Origin: Brevundimonas mediterranea
Lineage (GTDB): Bacteria; Pseudomonadota; Alphaproteobacteria; Caulobacterales; Caulobacteraceae
Length of the DNA stretch: 64,000 nucleotides
Assembly (NCBI RefSeq): GCF_014196125.1
Contig: NZ_JACIDA010000002.1
Location: 944,494-1,008,493, forward strand
Reading direction: 5' to 3'
The notes under the pieces were generated by a model. That model did not search any database, was not told where the DNA came from, and worked only from the letters and a program-made list of their open reading frames with translations. Position 1 is the stretch's first letter; every line of letters starts with the position of its first letter. Positions 16,701 to 23,978 of this stretch are shown piece after piece. A program made the translations under genes and the position numbers.

Positions 16701-18036
16701 CGCCATCCAGGGTCTGGGCCGTAGCCACCGCACCCACCAGGCCTCCGCGCCCCTGTTCCGGCCGGTGACCACCGACATCCAGGGCGAGAAGCGGTTCACC
16801 TCGACGATCGCCCGTCGGCTGGACTCACTCGGCGCCCTGACCAGAGGCGAGCGCCGAACCGCCGGGGCCGGGCTGTTCCGGGCCGAGGACAATCTGGAGA
16901 GCCCCTGGGCGCGCCGGGCTCTGCTGGTCTTCTACGGCGCGCTGGCCTTCGACGAATTGTCGTCGATGACGCTGGAGACCTTCATGGCCAGGACGAGCCT
17001 GAAGCTGCTCGATGACGACGGCGGCCTGAAACCCTCCGACAACCTGCCGCCCATCCACACCTTCCTCAACCGGTTGCTGGCGCTGCGCATCGCCGACCAG
17101 AACGCTCTGTTCGCGGACTTCGACCGGATCCTGTCCGGCATCCTCGAGCGCGCCGCAGCTTCTGGTGATCTGGATCGCGGTCTGGAAGACATCGAGGCCG
17201 AGGAACTGGAGGTGACGGATCAGGAGGTCATCCGGACCGATGTCTCCACCGGCGCCGAGACGGCTCTGATGACCTTTTCGCTCAAGGTCCGACGAGAGCT
17301 CCTTGTCTCGGACGATGCCCTGACCTGGGCGGAGGACGTCGCCCACCGGCTGGTTATAAACGAGAAGTCGGGCCGCGCCGCGATCGCTGAACTGGGCCTG
17401 ACCACCTCGACGGACGAGAACCGGCTGATCACCGCCGTGCGGCTGGTTCGTCCCGACGACCGCCAGACGATGGCCGAGAAGACGTTCGAGGAGTCCGCGT
17501 GGAAGCCTGCGGAACGCTCGGCCTGGCGTCGGGTCTGGGACGAGGAGGTCGCCGGAACCGATCCATGGCGAACGCGCGAACTCACCCTCGCGACCGGGTT
17601 GTTGCTGCCGATCTGGGGCCGGTTGCCGGCGCGAGGCTGCTCGGTCCGCCGCGTGCGGGCGCCCGACGGGCGCCGTTGGCTCGGTCGGGTGCTGGACGCC
17701 GTCCAGGCCCGCGCCCTCAAGACGAGCCTGGGCCTGACCGATGTCGCCGAAGTCTGGGCGGATGGCGCCAGAACAGCCGCGACGATCCTGGACCGCAACG
17801 TCCAGCTGTCGCTGGAGGGCGGGCTGTGGCTGAAGCGGTCCCGGGTCATGGATCGCTGGCGCATCGAGGTGGTCGGGGGTCGGACGGATCGTGACGCTCT
17901 GGTCGCCCTGGGCTGTTTCGTGGAGATCATCGCCTTCACCCCTCGGGTGTTCGCACCGGTCGACCAGCCGAAAGTCATCGAGGCGGTGTTGCGTCGCCAT
18001 CCCGTCGGCGCGGTCCTCGACGGCGCCGCAGCCTGA
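13774..18036 (+). CDS. Strawberry-notch-like helicase with N-terminal methylase-like domain
   Basis: A 1,420-residue protein typical of ICEs and megaplasmids. An adenine-methylase-like Rossmann domain has EPSAGTGLL (about 148) and a catalytic-type CNPPF (about 210). It is followed by an SF2 ATPase of the strawberry-notch group with Walker A-like LGDGTGCGKGRQ (about 472), DEAH in AFDEAHAMA (about 582), FSDAGGTGRSYH (about 940) and an arginine-finger region QGLGRSHRTHQ (about 980). ATG 13774 follows a leader shared with other genes of the block; the upstream in-frame extension runs through the parB terminator and is rejected. Its role is unknown; anti-restriction or DNA modification is speculated. 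Confidence 0.85.
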   Translation: MSKTRNLSLFADATIGDATANILAAARALAIHLARSRPLDRRLVADVMTTAFGASDAEGGWTWRDAYDAIEAATVLQIRRLAPQIARLEDAPAEIAALLAGVSALGLTHSRRSEEQVALDQFSTPPQLAALAVLAAQVRPADLVLEPSAGTGLLAVVAEACGGSLTLNEFAPTRASLLDGLFPNATRRRHDGRHLPDLLTDAGSFDVVVCNPPFSDLQAHLISSLKVLADGGRMAAIVPLTALADTDLRRALERHGAMVAAVAFPARAFAKHGTSVETGLLVMDRGGTGIWDGLLHQPEDLEATARVLARLPDRATARPRARLTLDAAAFLAPRERGLALPAGRLAFLASSTPLAYEVRPWAGEGRDVGLYQAHALARMVLPDPRPHPSPLVESGPMASVAPPAPTYRPVLPPSLRDAGRISDAQTETVIYAGEAHAAFLPGRFRLGEAAHEVILVRDDQEDVIQLRRGFFLGDGTGCGKGRQIAAIVADNMSQGRVRALWLSRNDALLEDARRDWGAIGGGAHDVVPLSSWKQGDGVRLDRGILFTTYATMRQPARGGRQSRLDQIVTWLGEDFDGVIAFDEAHAMANAAGGGKGARGTKKASLQGMAGLALQNRLPNARILYVSATGATTAENLAYAARLGLWGGPEAPFMSRADFLDAMDRGGVAAMELVARELKALGLYVARSLSFEGVEYDPLVHPLTPDDIGIWDAWADAFQLIHANLAEALKATGLNDDDGKAKSGQAASAVHSAFEGAKLRFFGHLLAGLKAPSLIASIRDDLASDRSAVVQIVSTNEAVMERRLSSIPPEEWNNLSIDLTPREYVLDYLREAFPIHLMEAIEDDDGIVTMVPVMDEGRPAVSQEALVLREALIGKMACLPAVPGVLDALLEAFGTDAVAEITGRSRRVVVRDGRRVVERRGASAARAETDAFMSGRKRVLIFSDAGGTGRSYHSDLSVPNRQRRVHYLVEPGWRADAAIQGLGRSHRTHQASAPLFRPVTTDIQGEKRFTSTIARRLDSLGALTRGERRTAGAGLFRAEDNLESPWARRALLVFYGALAFDELSSMTLETFMARTSLKLLDDDGGLKPSDNLPPIHTFLNRLLALRIADQNALFADFDRILSGILERAAASGDLDRGLEDIEAEELEVTDQEVIRTDVSTGAETALMTFSLKVRRELLVSDDALTWAEDVAHRLVINEKSGRAAIAELGLTTSTDENRLITAVRLVRPDDRQTMAEKTFEESAWKPAERSAWRRVWDEEVAGTDPWRTRELTLATGLLLPIWGRLPARGCSVRRVRAPDGRRWLGRVLDAVQARALKTSLGLTDVAEVWADGARTAATILDRNVQLSLEGGLWLKRSRVMDRWRIEVVGGRTDRDALVALGCFVEIIAFTPRVFAPVDQPKVIEAVLRRHPVGAVLDGAAA

Positions 18037-18055
18037 CAGGTTCATGTGGAGACCC

Positions 18056-18078
18056 GGCGCTGTCGGATCGACAGCGCC
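18056..18078 (+). terminator. Stem-loop downstream of the strawberry-notch gene
   Basis: GGCGCTGTCG, loop GAT, then the perfect complement CGACAGCGCC, 20 bases after the stop. No T-tract follows, so it may act only as a 3' end structure. Confidence 0.5.
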
Positions 18079-18104
18079 GCCGAACAGTCGTCCTGGCCTT
18101 GGCG

Positions 18105-18329
18105 ATGAACAGACTGACGCCGATGGAATGGGCTCGCGCCAAGGAACCGATCTCGCAGCTGAGTCTGGCGAGCCGGGGCGCGGGCGATCCTCAGCGGATG
18201 GTCGCCTGGCTCGAGGCCAGGGCCGGCCCCGGCTGGTTCTACGGCAGTGGCGACAACTACCATTTCGGGTCTGCGGCCGACGCTACCGCCTTCCGGCAAT
18301 GGCTCGCCTCCGTTCCGGCGGGGATCTAG
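18105..18329 (+). CDS. Small hypothetical protein of the ICE
   Basis: A 74-residue soluble protein (MNRLTPMEWARAKEP to ASVPAGI) with no recognised domain. Composition is protein-like, with an aromatic cluster WFYGSGDNYHF. It is placed downstream of the strawberry-notch gene on the same strand. A TTG two codons upstream of the ATG is an alternative start. It converges with the next leftward gene, leaving 7 bases. Confidence 0.5.
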   Translation: MNRLTPMEWARAKEPISQLSLASRGAGDPQRMVAWLEARAGPGWFYGSGDNYHFGSAADATAFRQWLASVPAGI

Positions 18330-18336
18330 GTCGGGC

Positions 18337-18717
18337 CTACGCCTCTTCGGCGCGCTGGGCCTGTCGGCGACGCACGGTCTTCATCAGGTTTTCATCCAGC
18401 TTGGGTCGGTCCCACGTGCGCCCACCCGGGATCGCGGCGAGCGCCTCGGAGTAGCGCATGTAGGTGAAGACGCGATCGACGACCTCGATCATGAGCGCCT
18501 TCATTTCGGGATCGGAAATCCGGCTGAGTTCGGTCCAGGGGATGTCGCCGTCCGGCGTCCGCACGGTGACGTCGCTGAAGTCGCCGGTGTGTGACACCGG
18601 GAACCGTCCCGCGTGCAGGTCCTCCAGACCCGTATTGCGCACGCAGATCTCGACGATGGATTTGGTCATCCGTTCGAGATCGCGTGTGTCCTTCGCCGAC
18701 AGAGTCTGCTCGTCCAT
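18337..18717 (-). CDS. Hypothetical protein
   Basis: A 126-residue, mostly helical, charged protein, the only leftward gene inside this part of the ICE. It has a basic C-terminus (KTVRRRQAQR) and a segment DVTVRTPDGDIPWTEL, but no domain I recognise. Protein-like composition and tight spacing to the convergent gene support it as real. A regulatory or structural role cannot be assigned. Confidence 0.55.
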   Translation of the reverse strand: MDEQTLSAKDTRDLERMTKSIVEICVRNTGLEDLHAGRFPVSHTGDFSDVTVRTPDGDIPWTELSRISDPEMKALMIEVVDRVFTYMRYSEALAAIPGGRTWDRPKLDENLMKTVRRRQAQRAEEA

Positions 18718-18918
18718 GTCGTCTTTCCCTGGATCGTCCGCGATGAAGCGGCGACCAGTCTAACACGGCGTCTCCATGCTCAGACATCCGTCGGTCCTCG
18801 ACAGCCCCGGCCGGGCGGAGGCCCGGTCGGAGGAGGGGGCGGGAGGAAGGGAGTTTCCGGGCGAAGCGGGATTGGGGAGATCGGCTCCCTAGGCGGCTTC
18901 GGTATCAAGGAGACTGAC

Positions 18919-19275
18919 ATGCAAAACGTGATGTTCACCGGCCGACTGGCGGCCGACCCCCAGATCACCGACGACTTCGGCAAGGCGGTGTTTCGCCTGC
19001 TTGAGAGCCGCGGCGTCGACGCCGCCGGCAAGGACCGGCTGGTCGGCGTCAACTGCGTGAGCTGGTCGAAGGGTCTGAACGAAAAGGTCATCGCCCGGGG
19101 CCTCGCGCAGGGATGTGAGGCCGTCGTCATCGGCGCCTTCATCGACACCGCCTACGCGGCCAAAAATGGGACCGAGCGGACGGCCAAGGAATTGGTCGTC
19201 AACCGGCTCACCGTCCTCGACTGGGCCGAAGACCGCGACACCCAGGACACCAGCGCCGACCGCGCCGCTGCCTGA
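18919..19275 (+). CDS. SSB-like OB-fold protein lacking the acidic tip
   Basis: 118 residues starting NVMFTGRLAADPQI, the strand-1 pattern of single-stranded-DNA-binding proteins, with VNCVSWSKGLNEKVI and VVIGAFIDT matching the OB core. Unlike the next gene it ends DTSADRAAA and lacks the DDIPF-type tip that recruits SSB partner proteins. The ATG context AGGAGACTGACATGCAAA is identical in the following ssb gene, which points to an old tandem duplication. It may bind ssDNA during transfer without recruiting repair enzymes; this is inference. Confidence 0.7.
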   Translation: MQNVMFTGRLAADPQITDDFGKAVFRLLESRGVDAAGKDRLVGVNCVSWSKGLNEKVIARGLAQGCEAVVIGAFIDTAYAAKNGTERTAKELVVNRLTVLDWAEDRDTQDTSADRAAA

Positions 19276-19308
19276 TCCATCTCAACATTCAATTCTCAGG
19301 AGACTGAC

Positions 19309-19737
19309 ATGCAAACCGTGATCATCGAAGGCTATCTGACCGCCAACCCTTCCGTCCTCGCCGCGCAAGGCACGGGCAAGAAGCGGGCGAGCTTCCGAGT
19401 GCTCGAGACAACCCGCTTCCGCAAGGCCGACGGGACGCCTGGAGAGCGCACTACCGGCTTCAACTGCATCTGCTTCAACGAGGCGACGGCCGAGAAATAC
19501 ATCGGCCCGTTCGCCAGAAAGGGCAGCCGCGTAGTGATCCAGGGTCACGTTGAAAACGACACCTGGACCGGCAAGGACGGTGTCGAACACTACGACATGC
19601 GAGTGATCGTCGGGGATATCCGCCTGAAGAACCGGCGCGAAGCTTCCGAGCCCGCCGTCGAGGACGAGGGCGCCTCAGGCCGCCAGGTCCACGAGCCGGC
19701 CAGCGGCTACGACCTGAACGACGATATCCCGTTCTAG
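19309..19737 (+). CDS. Single-stranded DNA-binding protein
   Basis: A 142-residue SSB of the mobile-element type. The OB fold occupies about 1-110 (IIEGYLTANPSV, FNCICFNEATAEKYI, SRVVIQGHVENDTW). A short linker leads to an acidic tail ending DLNDDIPF, the canonical partner-binding tip. The start is fixed by AGGAGACTGAC eight bases upstream. It follows an SSB-like paralogue by 33 bases and is closed by a terminator. Likely role: coating element ssDNA during conjugation or replication. Confidence 0.88.
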   Translation: MQTVIIEGYLTANPSVLAAQGTGKKRASFRVLETTRFRKADGTPGERTTGFNCICFNEATAEKYIGPFARKGSRVVIQGHVENDTWTGKDGVEHYDMRVIVGDIRLKNRREASEPAVEDEGASGRQVHEPASGYDLNDDIPF

Positions 19738-19752
19738 GGGCGGGAAATGAGG

Positions 19753-19789
19753 GCGGTCCGATGCGCGAGCGTCGGGCCGCTTTCCTTTT
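19753..19789 (+). terminator. Rho-independent terminator after ssb
   Basis: Stem GCGGTCCGA/TCGGGCCGC (one G-T pair), ten-base loop, followed by TTTCCTTTT. Confidence 0.75.
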
Positions 19790-19856
19790 GTGGCGGGAGG
19801 AAAAGGCAGGGCGGCGCAAGGCGAGCCGATCGGGCTCGTCAGCCTCGGAGCTTCCC

Positions 19857-20321
19857 ATGACCGCCTCTGCCTGGACCGATGAACGCATCGGTCGTCTGAA
19901 GACACTCTGGCTCGCGGGCCAGACCGCCGAACAGATCGCCCTCGATCTCGCCAATGGCATCACGCGCAGCGCCGTGCTCGGCAAGGTCCATCGCATGGGT
20001 CTGTCGGCGGGCCGTCCCGGCCGCCCACCCAAACGCCCTGGCACCGGTCCGAAGCCGCCACGCCTCGCACCAACCGGGTCCCTGGCGGCCCGGCCGATCG
20101 ACGCTCGCCCCGTAGCCGCGACTGAGCATGGCCTGGTCACAGTCCTCTCGGTGCGTCGCTGCCAGTGCCGTTGGCCTTTCGGTGAGCCCGGAGCCGCTGA
20201 CTTCAGTCTGTGCGGTCAGCCGGTCACGCGCGGAGCCTTTTGTGCCTTGCATGCCGCCATCGCCTATCGGCCGGCGGCGGACACTCCCCGCACCATCGAT
20301 CGGCTGGCGCGGCTGAACTGA
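19857..20321 (+). CDS. GcrA-family cell-cycle regulator paralogue
   Basis: A 154-residue GcrA homologue. The N-terminal DNA-binding helix bundle is WTDERIGRLKTLWLAG, then ANGITRSAVLGKVHRMGL (GKxHR, the family signature). A basic Pro-rich linker (GRPPKRPGTGPKPP) follows, and the C-terminal sigma-binding domain is CRWPFGEP...LCGQPV...FCALHAAIAY. In Caulobacter the chromosomal GcrA recruits sigma-70 holoenzyme to CcrM-methylated GANTC promoters. A second copy on a conjugative element may link its genes to the host cell cycle. ATG 19857 matches the family N-terminus. Confidence 0.88.
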   Translation: MTASAWTDERIGRLKTLWLAGQTAEQIALDLANGITRSAVLGKVHRMGLSAGRPGRPPKRPGTGPKPPRLAPTGSLAARPIDARPVAATEHGLVTVLSVRRCQCRWPFGEPGAADFSLCGQPVTRGAFCALHAAIAYRPAADTPRTIDRLARLN

Positions 20322-20364
20322 GACCCGCCACCTCCTTGCTGCAGTCTTGAGACATGACGATCTG

Positions 20365-20398
20365 AACGGCGGCCTCCGCAAGGTCGCCGTTTCTCTTT
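20365..20398 (+). terminator. Rho-independent terminator downstream of the GcrA paralogue
   Basis: An 11-bp stem (AACGGCGGCCT with AGGTCGCCGTT, one wobble), loop CCGCA, followed by TCTCTTTTC. It lies about 45 bases after the stop. Confidence 0.8.
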
Positions 20399-20519
20399 TC
20401 TCCGGGCCGCCAAGATCGAGCCGCCCGCTGTTCGGCCTCTGGCAGCACGAGGTCTCGATGGATGCTCCGGCCGCTGAGTTGAAAGTCGCCGTCAAATTCT
20501 GGGCTGGGATCCGCTGACC

Positions 20520-20663
20520 ATGGCGCGCGCGCTTCGGCTGGGCGGCACGCCGAACAAGCTTGAGGCCCGCATGGCCGAAATGAAGGCCGGCAATCGCGAC
20601 ATCAGCAGTCCCGTTCAGGTCGCCATGGAGGCGTTTCTGAGTGGCTGGCGGCTGACTGGCTGA
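20520..20663 (+). CDS. Short ORF, possible gene fragment
   Basis: A 47-codon frame (MARALRLGGTPNKLEARMAE to GWRLTG) that starts on the last base of TGACCA, just behind the stop of another short frame. Helical, protein-like composition, but no recognisable family. It sits in an otherwise empty 515-base stretch between the GcrA terminator and a leftward gene, where genes of the intact element appear to be missing. A remnant is as likely as a small gene. Confidence 0.25.
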   Translation: MARALRLGGTPNKLEARMAEMKAGNRDISSPVQVAMEAFLSGWRLTG

Positions 20664-20837
20664 AGTGAACCAGTAATAGGCTAAATCTTCTTGTCACCAC
20701 CCGTGTCGGCATCTCTTCGCCCTAGGTTCTGGCGCAGGTGGTTAGGGAGATCAGATTTTTGGGCTCTGCAAGCGATCGTGATCAGCGTTGTTTCGACGGA
20801 TCCGTAAGTGGACATTCTTGAAGTCGCCAAGGAGTGT

Positions 20838-21212
20838 TTAGCGCAACTTGCTCCAGCACCAAGCCGCAGCGGTTAGACACGCGACGATCCACAGGACGAC
20901 TATCGCCATAGCCATGGGCCGGTTGATCGGCTTTGCCAGTGCAACCGCTTCCGCCCGAAACTCGACCATCAAGGCGGCGGGTATCAATCGAACCGCGAGC
21001 GCAATCCCCAACGGCACAATCAAAAGGTCGTCGAGATAACCGAGCACCGGGATAAAGTCAGGGATCAGGTCAATAGGGCTCAAAGCGTAGGCAGCGACCG
21101 CGCCGGCCACCAGCTTCGCAGCCATCGGCGTGCGCGGACTTCGCGCAGCGATCCAGAGAGCAACAACATCGCGCTTCAAGTCTCTGGCCCATGACTTGAT
21201 CCGCGTCAGCAT
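20838..21212 (-). CDS. YkvA/DUF1232-family small membrane protein
   Basis: A 124-residue protein with the DUF1232 signature YALSPIDLIPDFIPVLGYLDDLL (about 45-67), the hallmark of YkvA-like inner-membrane proteins, plus a C-terminal hydrophobic helix (MAIVVLWIVACLTAAAW). The start at 21212 is preferred; an in-frame ATG at 21248 would add 12 residues. Function is unknown. Its base composition is a little lower in GC than the ICE genes, and its strand opposes them, so it may have arrived separately in the gap where relaxase genes are normally found. Confidence 0.75.
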   Translation of the reverse strand: MLTRIKSWARDLKRDVVALWIAARSPRTPMAAKLVAGAVAAYALSPIDLIPDFIPVLGYLDDLLIVPLGIALAVRLIPAALMVEFRAEAVALAKPINRPMAMAIVVLWIVACLTAAAWCWSKLR

Positions 21213-21712
21213 GCCTTGGGTTGTGCCGGGACTATCGGATGCATGCAACGGGTCGAAGTCGGTCGTTGGCTCATGCGCCAGGAGCAGAGCTCGTTATTGC
21301 GTTGGGCAGACGTCGCCTTGATCTCCGACCTTGCGCATGAGCGTTGGGCAATAAAGCTGGCCCTTGGGAGCTCAGTTTGACCTACTGCCTGCGGCGCCCG
21401 CAGGCATCCGTGAGCGGGACGGCGCCGTCGGCCCGCCGACGTCGACGGACAGGAAGATCGATGTCCGTTCGTCCGAATCGGCGCGGCGGCGCCGAATGGT
21501 GTCGTCGTCGCGAAGGGGCGACGACGACTTGCCCCCACACAACGCCCTCCGATTTTGTCACAGCACCCCGGAAGTCAACGGCTTCGCCTTATCCCCTCCG
21601 CGGAGGGGAAGCGGCCCTCCGCTCCGGTGACTGCCGGGGACCCCGCTGTGGCGAAAACCGGGGTCGTTGCGCATGGGGCGCTCGACATTTCTTCATCTCA
21701 AGGAATGATCAA
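21213..21712. other. Scar region upstream of the chimeric coupling-protein ORF
   Basis: No supported gene. The last 150 bases (from about 21590) contain a GC-rich leader with GCGGCCCTCCGCTCC, related to leaders of other ICE genes (for example near 13740), ending in AAGGAATGATCAAATG. The first part is less structured. In related elements this position holds relaxase and the 5' part of traG; both are absent. Confidence 0.4.
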
Positions 21713-22453
21713 ATGACCCACTTCAACACTGCCTCCTCCGCCTTGGCCAACCTGTCCGCCTCTCTGGATGAGAGCGGTTCGCTTCCGACGGAAGACGCCC
21801 TGGTACAGCTCGGGCGCGCACTCATGACCGAGCTGATCGACGTCATCTCCGACACGGCGCTGGAGGATTTCCAGAACGATATCGTCGAGACCTACGGCGC
21901 CAACAACACCATTCTCGACAACCTGCATATCTATACCGCCTTCAGCGCGCTCGATCCTCTGACGCAGGACAAGGTGTCGAAGCTGACGGGGTCCGTGCTG
22001 GAGACCCGGACCAGCCGCAGTTCACCGGCGGCGCTGGCAGCTGGGCGCAGCTCGGTGTCCCGGTCCCAGATCGAGCGGCCGCTGCTGGAGCCGGGCGAGA
22101 TCCGCGCCCTTCCGGACGACATCCAGTTGGTGTTCGCCGCCGGCGCCCGACCGCTGCGGACGACCAAGCTCCTCTATGACGTCCGCGAACCGTTTCGGAC
22201 GCGGGCGCGCGACCACGCGCCTGACCAGGAAGAGCGGCTGGATGCGCCGCCCGGAGCTCCGCACCCGTGGGCCGGTCGCCGCAGTCTGGGCGAGGACGCA
22301 GAGGCGTCTCTGCCGCTGTTCAAGGAAGTGGCCGCAGCGATGGACGACAAGAAGGTCGCCGCGCGTGTGGCCGATATCTACGGGCGGGTGGCGCAGGAGA
22401 TGGCCGCGCAGGATGCGGCGCTCGATCATTTGCGAGGTCTAGGCGATGGCTAG
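21713..22453 (+). CDS. Chimeric ORF: short ICE protein N-terminus fused to the C-terminal end of a TraG/VirD4 coupling protein
   Basis: Of 246 residues, the first 53 or so (MTHFNTASSALANL to ISDTALEDF) look like the start of a small unrelated ICE protein. From about residue 57 the sequence is the C-terminal end of a type IV coupling protein: ETYGANNTILDN, FSALDPLTQDKVSKLTGSV, IERPLLEPGEIRALPDD and LVFAAGARPLRTTKL. A full TraG is about 600-700 residues; the membrane anchor, Walker A and Walker B are missing, so no pump function is possible. The frame continues across the junction, consistent with an internal deletion that fused two genes. It overlaps the next gene by 8 bases. Confidence 0.8.
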   Translation: MTHFNTASSALANLSASLDESGSLPTEDALVQLGRALMTELIDVISDTALEDFQNDIVETYGANNTILDNLHIYTAFSALDPLTQDKVSKLTGSVLETRTSRSSPAALAAGRSSVSRSQIERPLLEPGEIRALPDDIQLVFAAGARPLRTTKLLYDVREPFRTRARDHAPDQEERLDAPPGAPHPWAGRRSLGEDAEASLPLFKEVAAAMDDKKVAARVADIYGRVAQEMAAQDAALDHLRGLGDG

Positions 22454-22883
22454 GAAAGAAGCGGCGAGCGCCCGCGTGCAGGTTTATCTGACCGATCCCA
22501 AGGTCGTGTCCGGTCTCAATCGGGAGGCGCGCAGCGGCAAGATGCCGCTCAGTCAGGCGGCGGGCCGGGCCATCGCCCGTGGCCTGCAGAAGAGTCCCCA
22601 GGCTGATCCCGAGGATCGCCTGCTGCAGCTTGAACGGTCCCTTCGCGACCATATGCGATCCACGGCCCGCGACATGCAGATCGTGCAGGAGCTGTTGATC
22701 GAGGTGGCCAGAGCCTTCTTCGTCCGGCTCCCCGACGCGATCGTCGATGAAGACCCCACAGTCCAGGCGGCCGTCGATCGGCGGATCGAACGCCTGTTGG
22801 ACGCTACGGCCGCCCGCATTGTCGCCGGCCGGAGGGAACGTCCTGTGCCTGATGAGGAGCGGTCGTTCGGCCAGACCAACTGA
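22446..22883 (+). CDS. CopG-like/accessory protein between traG and trbB
   Basis: A 145-residue protein in the slot where trb clusters of this type carry a small ribbon-helix-helix protein. The N-terminus (SARVQVYLTDPKVVSGLN) fits the beta-strand and first helix of such folds. The rest is helical, with a possible coiled segment (EDRLLQLERSLRDHMRS). It overlaps the coupling-protein remnant by 8 bases, and its stop overlaps the trbB start (TGATG). Probable role: regulation or accessory to transfer. Confidence 0.6.
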   Translation: MARKEAASARVQVYLTDPKVVSGLNREARSGKMPLSQAAGRAIARGLQKSPQADPEDRLLQLERSLRDHMRSTARDMQIVQELLIEVARAFFVRLPDAIVDEDPTVQAAVDRRIERLLDATAARIVAGRRERPVPDEERSFGQTN

Positions 22884-23839
22884 TGGCGATCCATCCGATC
22901 ATCGCCGAACGCAAGCTCGAGGCGCTGCGCCATGCATTGGGCGACACCATTCTGGCGGCCCTGGTCGAGCCGGCGGTCGTCGAGATCCTCGCTAATCCCG
23001 ATGGCCGTCTGATCCTCGACCGCAGCGGCGAGGGGCGGATGGATACGGGCGCGATCCTGTCGGCCGAGTCGCGGGAGCGGGTGATCCGGTTGATCGCCGA
23101 CTATGTCGGCGAGACCGTCACACGCGATGACCCCCGGCTCTCTGGTGTCCTGCCCGGCACAGGTGAGCGGTTTCAAGGAATGCTGCCTCCCGTCACCAGC
23201 GCACCTGCGTTCTCGATCCGCAAACGGCCCTCGGTGATCTGGAGTCTGGAGGACTATGTCCGCGACGGAGCCATGACCCACCAACAGGCAGCCGTGTTGC
23301 GTGGCGCTGCGGAGCAGCGACTCAACATCCTCATCTCGGGAGGCACCGGATCGGGCAAGACCACCCTTGCCAACGCCGTTCTTGCGGAACCGGCCTTCGC
23401 CCAGGATCGGGTCTTCCTCGTTGAGGATACGCCAGAGCTTCAGTGTTCAGCTTGGGACACCGTGTCGGTCCTGACGCGCCGCCAGCCGATCCCGATCGGT
23501 GTGGTCGATCTGGTTCGTGACGCGCTGCGGATGCGACCCGATCGGATCGTCGTCGGCGAAATGCGCGACGGGGCGGCGGCCTTGGAGACGCTCAAGAGCT
23601 GGAACACGGGCCATCCCGGAGGACTTTCGACCCTCCACGCCAACTCGGCCGACGATGTCTTGCGTCGCATGGAGGATCTGATCGCCGAGGTTTCGTCGCG
23701 AACGCCGCGTCGGGCGATCGCTCAGGCCGTCGATCGCATTGTCCACATTCGGCGGACTGCCGCCGGACGGCAGGTCCAAGCTGTGCTCGGTGTCGAGCCG
23801 TCGGGCGACGATGGCTATGCGATCACGTCGCTCGCCTGA
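22883..23839 (+). CDS. trbB: Conjugal transfer ATPase TrbB (VirB11 family)
   Basis: A 318-residue hexameric secretion ATPase at the cytoplasmic base of the type IV secretion system. Walker A is GGTGSGKTTL (153-162). The acidic Asp box is FLVEDTPELQ (about 179). Walker B is RPDRIVVGEMRDGAA and the His box is GHPGGLSTLHANSA. Length and ends are normal, so the gene appears intact. The rest of the trb operon does not follow: it resumes at 37.9 kb behind a decayed second trbB 3' end. Confidence 0.95.
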   Translation: MAIHPIIAERKLEALRHALGDTILAALVEPAVVEILANPDGRLILDRSGEGRMDTGAILSAESRERVIRLIADYVGETVTRDDPRLSGVLPGTGERFQGMLPPVTSAPAFSIRKRPSVIWSLEDYVRDGAMTHQQAAVLRGAAEQRLNILISGGTGSGKTTLANAVLAEPAFAQDRVFLVEDTPELQCSAWDTVSVLTRRQPIPIGVVDLVRDALRMRPDRIVVGEMRDGAAALETLKSWNTGHPGGLSTLHANSADDVLRRMEDLIAEVSSRTPRRAIAQAVDRIVHIRRTAAGRQVQAVLGVEPSGDDGYAITSLA

Positions 23840-23865
23840 TGTGATCTGAACCAGAGAAGACCGAG

Positions 23866-23899
23866 TTTGACTCAAAGCGGCGGTTCGAAATGTCGCCTT
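23866..23899 (+). repeat. Copy A of a degenerate intergenic repeat at the left edge of the insert
   Basis: Starting at TTTGACTC, 30 of 36 bases match the sequence at 26954 (TTTGACTC.. AGCGGCGGTT.. AATGTC). The terminal ATGTCGCCTT also recurs at 37339. The three copies lie at both ends and in the middle of the cargo inserted between trbB and trbC. Confidence 0.4.
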
Positions 23900-23978
23900 G
23901 GTACTGTCATTCTAGGTTCGTGTCCTAGTTCCTGAGGCCACGGCTGGACTAAGGACCGACTCAAGGCTCAGATCGGGG

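Noticed and set aside
9844..18036. Plasmid rather than ICE
   Set aside because: ParB, Toprim and RadC also occur on plasmids, but there is no parA or rep gene and the order matches chromosomal conjugative elements; the plasmid option cannot be excluded without flanks.
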